Assembly (NCBI GenBank): GCA_963422685.1
Contig: OY730442.1
Location: forward strand, 620,001 to 684,000
DNA from: Spongiihabitans sp963422685
Lineage (GTDB): Bacteria > Pseudomonadota > Gammaproteobacteria > Arenicellales > Poriferihabitantaceae
Direction of reading: 5' to 3'
Length of the DNA stretch: 64,000 nucleotides
Shown here: positions 26,497 through 35,139 of the stretch, one piece after another
Position numbering within the stretch: position 1 is the stretch's first letter
Layout of the letters: each line of letters starts with the position of its first letter
Program-made: the position numbers and the translations under genes
Notes under the pieces: generated by a model
Databases searched by the model: none
What the model was told of the DNA's origin: nothing
The model's input: the letters and a program-made list of their open reading frames with translations, nothing else

Positions 26497-26807
26497 AATG
26501 GTCGGCGCAAATGCTGCGGAATGGAAGTAGTTGTGCGGCACAGTTATGGCGCGGTTATAGTGCCTGGTTGACTGGGTCAATGGAGTTCCCGGCGCGCGCT
26601 CTGGCCAGTTATTTTCCCTATACGTTCATGCGTACCGGAACGAACATTCGAAAAGCCGTCATCGCCGTGTTGTATACGGCCACCGCCCCAGTATAAAGTG
26701 CCGTAACAACAATTGTACACCAAATTCGGGATACCCTTCCTCGGCGCATATCCGGGCGAGTCGGTCTGTAGTACGACCGTTCACAATCCAGACCGCTACC
26801 GACGAAA
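26497..26807. other. Intergenic stretch, no gene supported
   Basis: About 310 bases between the broken membrane gene and the NYN gene. A 67-codon frame (26493-26696) exists, but its composition is Trp/Cys/Ser-rich and it resembles no family; it is probably not coding. No repeat or RNA was recognised. Confidence 0.4.
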
Positions 26808-27410
26808 ATGAAAAAACACTACATTCTGATCGACTATGAAAACGTGCAGACGAAGAGTCTGGCCGTGCTGCACGGCACCCCGAATCAAGCCTTCCGGGTG
26901 ATTGTGTTCGTCGGCGCCAACCAATCGAAAATTCCAATCGATCTGGTTTCATCGATGCAGGGGTTCGGAGACAAGGCGGAATACGTCCAAATCACCGGAA
27001 GCGGGCGAAACGCGCTCGACTTTCATATTGCCTATTATCTCGGAGCGCTGACCGAGCGCGACCCGAACGGATATTTTCACGTCATCTCCAAGGACACCGG
27101 TTATGACCAGTTAATCAAACATTTGAAGGGGAAGAAGGTCAACGCGGCGAGGCAAAAGGATTTATTCGAAATTCCATGGCTTTCGTCAGCCAACAAGAAA
27201 CCGGTGAATGAGCAGATCACCGCGATCGTCGAAAATTTGTCCGCACGGGGCAATTCCCGGCCTCGCAAGGTGAAGACGCTCAAGAATTCCATCAACTCCC
27301 TGTTCGGCAACAAACTCGAAGCAGAGAAAATCGATAATCTCGTAAAGGATTTGCAAGAACAAAAATACATCACCATCAAACAAGAAAACGTCACCTATCA
27401 GAATATGTAG
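26808..27410 (+). CDS. NYN/PIN-like nuclease domain protein
   Basis: 200 residues. The N-terminal ~130 are a NYN-type PIN-like domain with its acidic motifs: YILIDYENVQ at the start, GRNALDFHIAYYLGAL (~78) and VISKDTGYDQLIKHL. These residues normally coordinate metal for RNA cleavage. A linker (~140-155, RGNSRPRKVK) leads to a small helical C-terminal domain (LKNSINSLFGNKLEAEKIDNLVKDLQ) of winged-helix type. It lies between an abandoned membrane gene and the fourth Res tail, thus among cargo of the island; a stand-alone defence RNase is plausible. Confidence 0.8.
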   Translation: MKKHYILIDYENVQTKSLAVLHGTPNQAFRVIVFVGANQSKIPIDLVSSMQGFGDKAEYVQITGSGRNALDFHIAYYLGALTERDPNGYFHVISKDTGYDQLIKHLKGKKVNAARQKDLFEIPWLSSANKKPVNEQITAIVENLSARGNSRPRKVKTLKNSINSLFGNKLEAEKIDNLVKDLQEQKYITIKQENVTYQNM

Positions 27411-27477
27411 CATGGCGTGAAAACAGACGTCATCCCGACCCCGTGTAGCCGGACCGAGCTTTCCGGCCGGCCGCGAT

Positions 27478-27622
27478 GCAGCGCAAAAGGCGATGGACGG
27501 TTGCAAAATTGCCGTCGGGCAAGTTCGGGTATAACGTGGTTTACACCTCTATGACAATGACAAGCGCGGAGAAAATGAACGCGGTTTTTGGATGGGTGCG
27601 AGGTCATTTCGGCGCCCTTTAG
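27478..27622 (+). pseudogene. Fourth Res C-terminal tail relic, right edge of the island
   Basis: The frame KLPSGKFGYNVVYTSMT, then AEKMNAVFGWVRG, matches KMQRDKFRYHVVYAGAS and DKLKPVWDWVRY of Res. It ends with TAG at 27620-27622, overlapping the stop of the convergent MATE gene (27619-27621). Upstream similarity fades by ~27480. The coincidence of the tail end with the MATE end suggests this is where the island joined the chromosome. Confidence 0.65.
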
Positions 27623-28992
27623 GCATCACCCGTATCGCGCAGCATCCGCGCAGAAAGATGATGGAAGCGCCAGGCGAGCAAGGAGCCAGTTGCGGTAAGG
27701 CCCAGCGCCAGCCCCCACCACAGGCCCGGGCCGGCCATGTCGAGCTTGAATGCCAAAAATGCGCCGCCGCCGATGCCCAGCACCCAGTAGCCGAAACCGG
27801 CAATCCATAATGGCGCAACGTTGTCTTTCAGGCCCCGCAATGCGCGGGCGGCCACCGCCTGCAAACCGTCGAACACCTGAAAGACAGCAGCGATGGCCAG
27901 CAATTCCACCGCAAGCATTGAAACCATGGCAAAACCGGGGTCCTCAGGGGAAATAAAGATATTTATTATATGGCCTGAAAATACCAATGGGAAAACAACC
28001 AGGGCAACCAGTACCGCAATCCCTAATCCCATCCCCAGCATCCCGGATTGTCGTGCAGCGACCAGGTTCCTGCGCCCGACGCCATACGCCACCCGCACCA
28101 TGGTCGCCTCGGCAATCCCCAGCGCTATGACAAACGGAATGCCCACCCAGGCCATCACCACTTCATAGGCCGCCAGCGTTTCCGCGCCGATCACGCCGGA
28201 TAAAATAGAGGCGGCAACGAACAGGCCGGCTTCCAGCAGCACCAGTCCTGCGACCGGCAATCCCAGACGCATTATTTCGCCGCTGAGCGCGGGGTCATAT
28301 TTCCAGCGCTCGGCAAAAATGCCATAACCGCGCAGCATGGGGGTTTTATAGACATACAGCAGCAATGCAAAAAACATTAACCAGGAAACCATGCTGGTAG
28401 CCAGGCCAGCACCCATTATGCCCATTTTGGGTATGCCAAAACCGCCGTAAACAAACCACACGGTCAGCCCGTAATTAATGAAAACCGCAGCCACGGTAAT
28501 CACCATTACCATCAATGGTTTTGCCAGTGCAGAAACAAAATTGCGCAGTACGGCGAAAAACAAAACCGGCAGAACGCAGCCGCTCAGCGGTTTGAGATAG
28601 GCTGGGGCGAGCTCTATTATGACCGCATCCTGTCCGCTCCAGATCAGCACAAGCTCCAGATTCCAGACCAGGTACATTGCCGGAATGCCGAGCAAAACTG
28701 AAATGATGAATCCCTGGCGTACCACCAGCCCTGCTGTTTTGCCGTGGCCGGCGCCTTCGGCCTGGGCGCATAATACGCCGACAATGGAAAGCAGCCCCAT
28801 GAGAATCACCAGAATCTCGAAGGTCAAATCCCCGGCAATCCCCACCGCTGCCAACGCCTGGTAGCCGAGCCGCCCGACCACCATTTTTGTGGTGACAAAC
28901 ATGGCAAACTCGGCAAGATACGCCGCAGTCAAAGGCAGCGCGATGCGCAGCAGGCGACTGGTCTCGATTTGGATATTGTCTGAATTTGACAA
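27619..28992 (-). CDS. MATE family efflux transporter
   Basis: 457 residues with 12 hydrophobic segments in two similar halves of six, as in MATE (NorM/DinF) antiporters. RIALPLTAAYLAEFAMFVTTKMVVGRLG at the N-terminus and EATMVRVAYGVGRRNLVAARQSG at the start of the second half are family landmarks. It should expel cationic or toxic compounds using Na+ or H+. It points toward the defence island and its stop overlaps the last Res relic. Confidence 0.92.
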   Translation of the reverse strand: MSNSDNIQIETSRLLRIALPLTAAYLAEFAMFVTTKMVVGRLGYQALAAVGIAGDLTFEILVILMGLLSIVGVLCAQAEGAGHGKTAGLVVRQGFIISVLLGIPAMYLVWNLELVLIWSGQDAVIIELAPAYLKPLSGCVLPVLFFAVLRNFVSALAKPLMVMVITVAAVFINYGLTVWFVYGGFGIPKMGIMGAGLATSMVSWLMFFALLLYVYKTPMLRGYGIFAERWKYDPALSGEIMRLGLPVAGLVLLEAGLFVAASILSGVIGAETLAAYEVVMAWVGIPFVIALGIAEATMVRVAYGVGRRNLVAARQSGMLGMGLGIAVLVALVVFPLVFSGHIINIFISPEDPGFAMVSMLAVELLAIAAVFQVFDGLQAVAARALRGLKDNVAPLWIAGFGYWVLGIGGGAFLAFKLDMAGPGLWWGLALGLTATGSLLAWRFHHLSARMLRDTGDA

Positions 28993-29217
28993 GGCCTGGT
29001 CCTGCTACAAAAGGCGGGGAGTATAATGGACATCGACTGACCGGGTGGGTAAGGGTTTTTTGCTACATGCGTCAATGGGAGAGAATCGTGGCGGAATTTA
29101 CGTTTTTCCGCGCGCCTTGTTCCATAGAAAATTACCCCAAAATTACCTGGGCAGTCCATAATGACTGATCAGAATGTACCCGAAACATCAGTATGACAAT
29201 CAGCTAATCAGCACAGA

Positions 29218-30951
29218 ATGAATTCCAGCAAAGCCTATTCACGCATCCTGAAGAAAATCGCAGATGATCAATGCGTCATTCTGGACGGCGCAATTGCGAC
29301 CGAATTACAGCGGCGCAATACCACTGGATTCGCACTAAGCGATGATACCCACTGGGGGTTCGACGCATTGCATACATCGCCCGACGCGGTTGTGGACGTT
29401 CATCGGCAATATCTTGATGCCGGCGCGGATATCCTGACCACCAATACCTACTCCATTCTCGATGCGCCGACTTATACCGGGCAATACGATACACATACCG
29501 GCAGCCCGATACACTGGATGGAATTGGCCAGACGTGCCATTGAATTACCAAAATCTGCTATCGCCAATCGGCATGATCGATGTTCGGCTGCGGTGGCATT
29601 CAGTATTGGCGGCGAGATTGAGACGCCGGACCATCGGGCGACCCTGCAATTGCTGCTGAAAATATTCAAACACGCACCGCCGGACCTGGTTCTATTCGAA
29701 AGCCTGTCTCTGATTGAAGACAATCTCACTGTGGATGCCATCAAAATGGTGATGGACAGTGGTCTCCCGGTCTGGGTCAGCTTTCGCCGCTGTCGAAAAG
29801 GTGTATGTGGCATACATGGCCAACTATGGGGCGGGCCGGAAGGGGACCGGTTTGGGCGGCTGGCCCAGTCGCTTGAACAATCCGGCGTGGATGCGCTGTT
29901 GATAAACTGCCTGCCAACCTCTCGCGTCGATGGCACATTACCCTGGTTGCGAGACTTTACGGATTTAGCACTGGGGGTTTATCCCAACACGGGCAGATTC
30001 GTTGAGTCGGGCTGGCAGTTTGACCCGCGCATTCAGGCCGGGGATTATGCCAGTATGGCGATGACCTGGCGCCAGCAGGGGGCGCAGATTATCGGCGGCT
30101 GCTGCGGTGTCGGGCCCGCAGAAATCAGGTCGATTGCCCAACAACTGCAGCACAAACCACGAGGGACGCACAGCACTGTAGCCGACGCAACTAAAGGGAT
30201 ATACGACCATCAATCCACCTTACTCCGGGCGAATCAGTGGCGGGACAAATCGGGCCGGGAATTGTATCCGCTGCCACTGCCGCGAATTGTGGTGGATGAA
30301 GGCGTATTTGTGCCCACCCAGGGCAGCTACCTCATCTGGAAGTATTTGTTCAACCATAACATCGGAGCGGCCAGGTCCTGCCTGGATATCGGTTGCGGCG
30401 TCGGCATACTGGCCATTCAACTCGCGCTCAATGGCGCAAAGGATGTGACCGCTGTGGATATCCTGCCGCAGGCGGTGGACAATACCCTGACCAATGGATT
30501 CAGAAACGGCGTCGCCGATACGATGACCGGTGTTGTTGCGGATTTATATTCTTTTATACCGGACAAAAAGTTCGACGTGGTGGCGGCCAGTCTATACCAG
30601 ATGCCGACCAATCCGAAAGGGCAGTTCAGGAGGCACAGAGAGATCGACTATTGGGGCCGAAACCTGCTCGACCATTTTATCAAGAATCTCGAAAATTACC
30701 TGAATGACGATGGAGCCGCGTATCTCATGCAGGTCTCCATGCTCGGTGCGCGCCGGACTGAAGACTTGCTGGGCCGTTACGGTTACGGATATAACGTTGT
30801 GGATTTTAATCTGTATCAATTCAATCCGGTATTCAACGAAAATCTGGATCAAATTGAGACCGTGGAAAAACTTTCAGACGCCTATCATTTTCAATACCGG
30901 CAAGGCGAGCATACTATGGTGATGTATCTGCTTGAGATTACCAAAGTGTAG
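29218..30951 (+). CDS. Homocysteine S-methyltransferase domain fused to a SAM-dependent methyltransferase
   Basis: 577 residues. Residues ~1-305 are a homocysteine S-methyltransferase (Zn/Cys type): ILDGAIATELQRR at the start, the first Zn Cys in LLINCLP (~231) and the Cys pair in IIGGCCGVGP (~294). Residues ~330-577 are a class I SAM methyltransferase with motif I CLDIGCGVGILAIQLA (~388) and acidic motif VTAVDIL, similar to PrmA/HemK-like enzymes. The fusion could couple methyl transfer to homocysteine or a thiol with methylation of another substrate. No neighbours help; it stands alone and converges on rarA. Confidence 0.85.
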   Translation: MNSSKAYSRILKKIADDQCVILDGAIATELQRRNTTGFALSDDTHWGFDALHTSPDAVVDVHRQYLDAGADILTTNTYSILDAPTYTGQYDTHTGSPIHWMELARRAIELPKSAIANRHDRCSAAVAFSIGGEIETPDHRATLQLLLKIFKHAPPDLVLFESLSLIEDNLTVDAIKMVMDSGLPVWVSFRRCRKGVCGIHGQLWGGPEGDRFGRLAQSLEQSGVDALLINCLPTSRVDGTLPWLRDFTDLALGVYPNTGRFVESGWQFDPRIQAGDYASMAMTWRQQGAQIIGGCCGVGPAEIRSIAQQLQHKPRGTHSTVADATKGIYDHQSTLLRANQWRDKSGRELYPLPLPRIVVDEGVFVPTQGSYLIWKYLFNHNIGAARSCLDIGCGVGILAIQLALNGAKDVTAVDILPQAVDNTLTNGFRNGVADTMTGVVADLYSFIPDKKFDVVAASLYQMPTNPKGQFRRHREIDYWGRNLLDHFIKNLENYLNDDGAAYLMQVSMLGARRTEDLLGRYGYGYNVVDFNLYQFNPVFNENLDQIETVEKLSDAYHFQYRQGEHTMVMYLLEITKV

Positions 30952-31013
30952 TGAAAAACTGCTCGGCTCTAAACCAGCTACATGATTTACTGCCTTGCCA
31001 ATAGAATCCCGCT

Positions 31014-32318
31014 CTATCCGTCTTGCCCGGCCTGCTTGTCCCGCAAACCAAGCTGCGCCAGTTTTTCCTTTATTTTGATTTCCATACCACGTTCCACGGG
31101 CTGATAAAACACCGGGCGGCCTAATTCGTCTGGAAAGTAGTTTTCACCGGCTGCATAGGCATCGGGTTCATCATGGGCATATCGATACCGCTTTCCATAA
31201 TCGAGATCTTTCATTAATCTGGTGGGTGCGTTTCTCAGACGCAATGGCACCTCCAGCGAACCCGATTGTTTTGCGGTGGACATGGCTTGATTAAACGCCG
31301 CATAAACCGCATTGCTTTTCGCCGCCACGCTTAAATAAACAATCGCCTGGGCCAGCGCCAGCTCGCCTTCCGGGCTGCCCAGCCGCTGCTGGGTTTCCCA
31401 GGCGGTCAATGCCAGTTGGAGCGCTCTGGGGTCGGCATTGCCGATGTCTTCAGAAGCCATCCGCACCACCCGACGGGCGATATACATCGGGTCGCAGCCG
31501 CCGTCAATCATGCGACAAAACCAGTACAGCGCACCATCCGGGCTTGAACCACGCACCGACTTATGCAAAGCGGATATTTGATCGTAAAACGCTTCCCCGC
31601 CTTTATCAAATCGGCGCAGGGAACCATCCGCCATTACTGCGGCAATTAATTCGCTGGTAATACGATCCCGGGGCGCCAGGTCTGCGGCGATTTCCAAAAA
31701 TGTCAATGCCCGCCTGGCGTCGCCATCCGCCGCTCTGGCAAGCTGCTGCACGTCATCGGGCAACATGTCCAGTCCCAGTTGCCCCAGTCCTTTTTCCCTG
31801 TCCCGCAATGCCCGTTTGATTATTTTAACGATATCTTCAGCCGACAGTGCCCGCAGCACATACACACGCAGACGGGACAACAATGCGTTGTTTAGTTCAA
31901 AGGAGGGGTTTTCAGTGGTTGCGCCGACAAAAATAATGGTGCCATTTTCAATATGCGGAAGAAACGCATCCTGCTGGGATTTATTAAACCGATGCACCTC
32001 ATCGACGAATAAAATCGTTTTACCCTGGCCGACCTGCTGCCTGAGTCTGGCAGTTTCTATCGCCTCACGAATATCCTTTACCCCGGACAATACCGCCGAC
32101 AATGCCACCAGCGTGGCCGCACATTGTTCAGCGAGCAGCCTGGCCAGGGTGGTTTTGCCCGTTCCCGGCGGCCCCCAAAATATCATCGAATGCAATTGTC
32201 CGCTTTCAATCGCGCTGTACAAGGGTTTTTGCCTGGCAAGAATGTGCTGCTGACCCACCACTTCATCCAGTGTTGCAGGCCGCAGTCTATCTGCAAGTGG
32301 CTGGTATTGGTTGTTCAG
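31014..32318 (-). CDS. rarA: Replication-associated recombination protein A (RarA/MgsA), non-AUG start
   Basis: AAA+ ATPase with Walker A WGPPGTGKTTLA, Walker B TILFVDEVHRFNK, sensor GATTENPSF and the C-terminal tetramerisation region (ALYWFCRMIDGGCDPMYIARR). It acts at stalled replication forks. The first ATG/GTG-type start is at 32261, but the 19 codons before it encode the conserved family N-terminus (QPLADRLRP, TLDEVVGQQH). Upstream of these only CTG (32318) or ATT (32321) precede an in-frame TAA (32324), with an AGGA site seven bases before the CTG. Initiation at CTG or ATT is therefore likely. Confidence 0.92.
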   Translation of the reverse strand: MNNQYQPLADRLRPATLDEVVGQQHILARQKPLYSAIESGQLHSMIFWGPPGTGKTTLARLLAEQCAATLVALSAVLSGVKDIREAIETARLRQQVGQGKTILFVDEVHRFNKSQQDAFLPHIENGTIIFVGATTENPSFELNNALLSRLRVYVLRALSAEDIVKIIKRALRDREKGLGQLGLDMLPDDVQQLARAADGDARRALTFLEIAADLAPRDRITSELIAAVMADGSLRRFDKGGEAFYDQISALHKSVRGSSPDGALYWFCRMIDGGCDPMYIARRVVRMASEDIGNADPRALQLALTAWETQQRLGSPEGELALAQAIVYLSVAAKSNAVYAAFNQAMSTAKQSGSLEVPLRLRNAPTRLMKDLDYGKRYRYAHDEPDAYAAGENYFPDELGRPVFYQPVERGMEIKIKEKLAQLGLRDKQAGQDG

Positions 32319-32616
32319 AATTTATTCCTGCTGTTTTGCCGCGCTGGATGCCTGGTGATGAGCAAGCCTTCCGATGTGGGCTGTGCCCACTGGAAGGCGG
32401 GGTGCGCGGGCCGCTGTTGCAACTTCGCAATCGTATCGGGTCAATGCCATTTCGGCCAGGCCGTGCTGACGAATTATCAAATTGTTGATAACGGTACCCC
32501 ACAACAATTTTGAGGAGGCCGTCATGAGTATACTGGTCACCGATGCCATCTGGTCGCGAATTGAATCAATTTTAAAGGACATCAAGCATCCGGCCGACAC
32601 CCCGGCCCCGGCGTCA

Positions 32617-32675
32617 GTAGGGACAGGCCCCCGTGCCTGTCCAGATGAAGGACAACCACGAGGGATTGTCCCTAC
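32617..32675. repeat. Palindromic repeat, double hairpin form
   Basis: GTAGGGACAGGC...GCCTGTCC is followed by GGACAACC...GGATTGTCCCTAC. Two adjacent hairpins are enclosed by matching outer ends GTAGGGACA/TGTCCCTAC. It is inserted in the IS5-like transposase at GCGTCA. Such GTAGGG(A/G)CAGGC-type repeats are widely dispersed in bacterial genomes. Confidence 0.75.
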
Positions 32676-32760
32676 ATTGTCGTTATCGGACATCGAAAAG
32701 GTATGCCCGAAAAACCTCAAATACGGGAGCTCCGGGTCGCTCTCGCACCAGCGTCAAGGT

Positions 32761-32786
32761 GTAGGGACAGGCCCCCGTGCCTGTCC
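32761..32786. repeat. Second copy of the palindromic repeat, single hairpin form
   Basis: GTAGGGACAGGCCCCCGTGC and the following CTGTCC repeat the first 26 bases of the element at 32617 exactly. Like the first copy it lies shortly after a GCGTCA, inside the same transposase remnant. Confidence 0.75.
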
Positions 32787-33268
32787 AAACCTGTTGCACG
32801 TCGCCTGCACCGACGAGCGAACCGACCGCGGTGGTCATGGACCAAGCCTGCAACACCGACGCCACACAGCCGGCACACCGGGGCATTGAAGCCGTGATTC
32901 CCGCCAGGACGAACCGCATCGCGCGGCTCCCCATGACCGGGAGAAGTATATGCTGCGTCAGAAGGTGGCACGGTTCTTCAACCAACTCAAACCCTTTGGC
33001 CGCATCGCCACGCGCGATGAGAAACTCTCTTGTTCCTGGCATTCATGCACATCGTATCAAACTGGATCATACTGCGATAATTCGTCAACACGGCCTAATT
33101 TAACGCAATCCCCTGCGCAGCTATCATGCAGTTCAACCCGGATATACCGCGCTGCCGAATTTTAACAGGGTTTCAATCGCCGATTTGCTCTGGGCGAAGG
33201 CATTCCGGGCGCCGCCGATGCCGGCAAAACTTCTGGGGGCGGGCCGGGAGTGGTTATCCGGTACATTT

Positions 33269-33931
33269 TTATGCCCCGGATTTTTCCAGTTGCAGCCATT
33301 CTTCAGGGGAGTTACCAAATGGCACCATTGCATGTTCCTGGTAAGCGGGTCGCTGCATCAATCGATCAAACCAGGCTTCAACCGCAGGCAATGCGGGCCG
33401 CTCCAGGGGAAGATTAAAGTAACGATAAAGACATGCCCCCAAAGGAATATCGCCCATGGACAATCCATTCCCCGCCACATAATCATTGCTGCTTAAATGC
33501 CGGTCCAGTACAGCCAGTAATTTTCCACTGCCGGCGACACTGCTGCGAATGGCCGCTGCATCGCGCTCCCTGGCCGGGACTCTTACCGATTGCCAGAATG
33601 ACGGCATGAATACAGGATAAAACGCCACCTTTGCCCAATCCATCCATTGATCCGCAATGGCGCGTTGATGCGGATCATCCGGCCACAGTGTTCCCTGTCC
33701 GTAGGTTGCGCTCAGATAGCGGACTATGGCATTGGATTCCCACAGGACCATATCGTTGTCTCTAATGGTCGGCACCACCGCATTGGGATTCAATTGCAGA
33801 TATTCGGGTGTGTTGTTGCCACCGAACGACCCGCCGATATTGTATCTTTGATAGGCAATGCCGACCTCGCCCACAGCCCACATCACCGCAATGACATTAC
33901 TCGAATTTCTACGCCCCCAAACTTCCAGCAT
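33269..33931 (-). CDS. Glutathione S-transferase family protein
   Basis: 220 residues with the GST layout: an N-terminal thioredoxin-like domain (WGRRNSSNVIAVMWAV, with Ser as the likely thiol-activating residue; NPNAVVPTIRD with the cis-Pro; LWESNAIVRYLS) and an all-helical C-terminal domain holding the N-capping motif GLSMGDIPLG. It would conjugate or reduce small electrophiles with glutathione in the cytoplasm. No partner genes nearby. Confidence 0.9.
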   Translation of the reverse strand: MLEVWGRRNSSNVIAVMWAVGEVGIAYQRYNIGGSFGGNNTPEYLQLNPNAVVPTIRDNDMVLWESNAIVRYLSATYGQGTLWPDDPHQRAIADQWMDWAKVAFYPVFMPSFWQSVRVPARERDAAAIRSSVAGSGKLLAVLDRHLSSNDYVAGNGLSMGDIPLGACLYRYFNLPLERPALPAVEAWFDRLMQRPAYQEHAMVPFGNSPEEWLQLEKSGA

Positions 33932-34007
33932 TTTTTGACTCCGGTATTTTATTGAGTGGATTTTGTCTGCTTCAATACTACAATATTTTGCAGCACTTCG
34001 GCGCCCG

Positions 34008-34625
34008 TCAATCGACGACGGGGTAGTAGGGCTTGCCCCAGTCTTCTTGCGGGTTGTCTTTCATCAGTTCAACGAATGCCGGTACAAGAACCGCCATTAT
34101 CGCCGCCCCGTCCCTGACCTGCGGACGGTTCACAGAGCCGTTCCAGGTCGCCCCGCCGTGAACCAGTTGATTGCGCAGCACATACAGGCGGCCAAACAGC
34201 TCGGTCAAAACGGCACGGGCATTCATTTTTCCGAGGGCAGTCTGCGCTTGTCTTTTGCTTGTTTCAAACCGGCCCTGCCAGTCCTCATACCCCGCTATGC
34301 CATTGTGATGTTTCCAGAATGGTTCGAACAAATACTGATTATCGAGTAGAAGCCTGATCGGGCCTGAGAACTTTTGCCAGATTGAGTCGTAAATTGAGCG
34401 GCCAGCGTCGAGATCAAGCACCTTGACGAAATGCCTCTTAAAATTAGCCCGCTCTGTAGAGTTGTGGGTTTCAGGGCTGTCTTCGGCGTACAGGGCGTTG
34501 AATGCAATCCAGTAGAATATGAAAGCAGCGTCAGAGTCGTACTGTTCGGACTCGGCGCGGTGCAGCCAACTCTCAGCGCGGCGAATGCGGCGGTCTAGAT
34601 TTTTTTGGTACTCGTCTTCGCTCAT
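34008..34625 (-). CDS. HEPN-domain protein
   Basis: 205 residues, all helical. Near the C-terminus it contains RNQLVHGG, the Rx4H motif of HEPN ribonuclease-type domains, preceded by the helix LTELFGRLYVLR. The N-terminal part (RRAESWLHRAESEQYDSDAAFIFYWIAFNALY) is the usual first helix pair of Apea-like HEPN proteins. HEPN proteins are often toxins or stress RNases. It is a lone gene with no visible antitoxin of the MNT type. Confidence 0.65.
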   Translation of the reverse strand: MSEDEYQKNLDRRIRRAESWLHRAESEQYDSDAAFIFYWIAFNALYAEDSPETHNSTERANFKRHFVKVLDLDAGRSIYDSIWQKFSGPIRLLLDNQYLFEPFWKHHNGIAGYEDWQGRFETSKRQAQTALGKMNARAVLTELFGRLYVLRNQLVHGGATWNGSVNRPQVRDGAAIMAVLVPAFVELMKDNPQEDWGKPYYPVVD

Positions 34626-34818
34626 CTTCTAATTCTCATGTTGGCTTTTCTTTGAATCTCTATTTTGTATATTTCTGGTAGGTCAAAGATATGGACCGGC
34701 TGCCACACTTTCGCGGTCTATCTGGATGTTGTCCACGTATCCGTTCCCTTTGCCTTACAAATGTCCATTAACAGTGACAAAATCAGGGATATGCACCCAC
34801 GGAATAATTGTGATAATT

Positions 34819-35139
34819 CTAGTATTGGGATTCAGGCACATGCACAACCAACCCGTCAATTTCATCCGTAATTTTTATCTGACAGCTTAACCGGCTAAAT
34901 TCATCCACGCCTTCAGCAAACTCCAGCATATCCCGCTCATCGTCTTTCATCGCGGGAAGTTTTGACATCCAGTCCGGGTCAATATGCACATGGCAGGTTG
35001 CACAGCAGCAAGCGCCACCGCATTCGGCGAGAATCCCCTGTAGCGCATTGCGTCGGGCCAGATACATTATCGGCGTGTCCAGCTCTCCTTCAATGGCATG
35101 TTCGGTGCCGTCGGCCAGAATAAAGTTGATTGTTGGCAT
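34819..35139 (-). CDS. 2Fe-2S ferredoxin (adrenodoxin/putidaredoxin type)
   Basis: 106 residues from the ATG at 35139 (MPTINFILADGTEHAIEG); the frame is open upstream, but that part is not ferredoxin-like. The cluster ligands are visible in AECGGACCCATCHVHID (C-x5-C-x2-C) and the last Cys in SRLSCQIKI, then the family ending LVVHVPESQY. It delivers electrons to a monooxygenase or maturation enzyme not present in the window. Confidence 0.88.
   Translation of the reverse strand: MPTINFILADGTEHAIEGELDTPIMYLARRNALQGILAECGGACCCATCHVHIDPDWMSKLPAMKDDERDMLEFAEGVDEFSRLSCQIKITDEIDGLVVHVPESQY

Larger units (their letters stand above)
32524..33060 (+). pseudogene. Broken IS5-like transposase
   Basis: It starts with a good GAGGAGG site and MSILVTDAIWSRIESIL, the N-terminal helix of IS5-group transposases. 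The frame is interrupted by a palindromic repeat at 32617 and another at 32761. Pieces of the C-terminal domain follow: GIEAVIPARTNRIARLP, then in another frame EKYMLRQKVARFFNQLKPFGRIATRDEKL. The catalytic middle is largely gone, so the copy is inactive. Confidence 0.75.
32458..33096. mobile_element. IS5-family element remnant with intact terminal inverted repeats
   Basis: The left end GGCCGTGCTGACGAATTATC (32459-32478) and the complement of the right end GGCCGTGTTGACGAATTATC (33076-33095) are 20-bp terminal repeats with one mismatch; one further base pair extends them. The element is about 640 bp, shorter than a full IS5-type unit, and holds a broken transposase plus two copies of an unrelated palindromic repeat. 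A target duplication was not evident. It sits just upstream of rarA. Confidence 0.75.

Noticed and set aside
32203..33103. Possible CRISPR-like array from repeated GTAGGGACAGG units
   Set aside because: Only two unequal copies, palindromic and lying within an IS remnant; no regular spacers and no cas genes.
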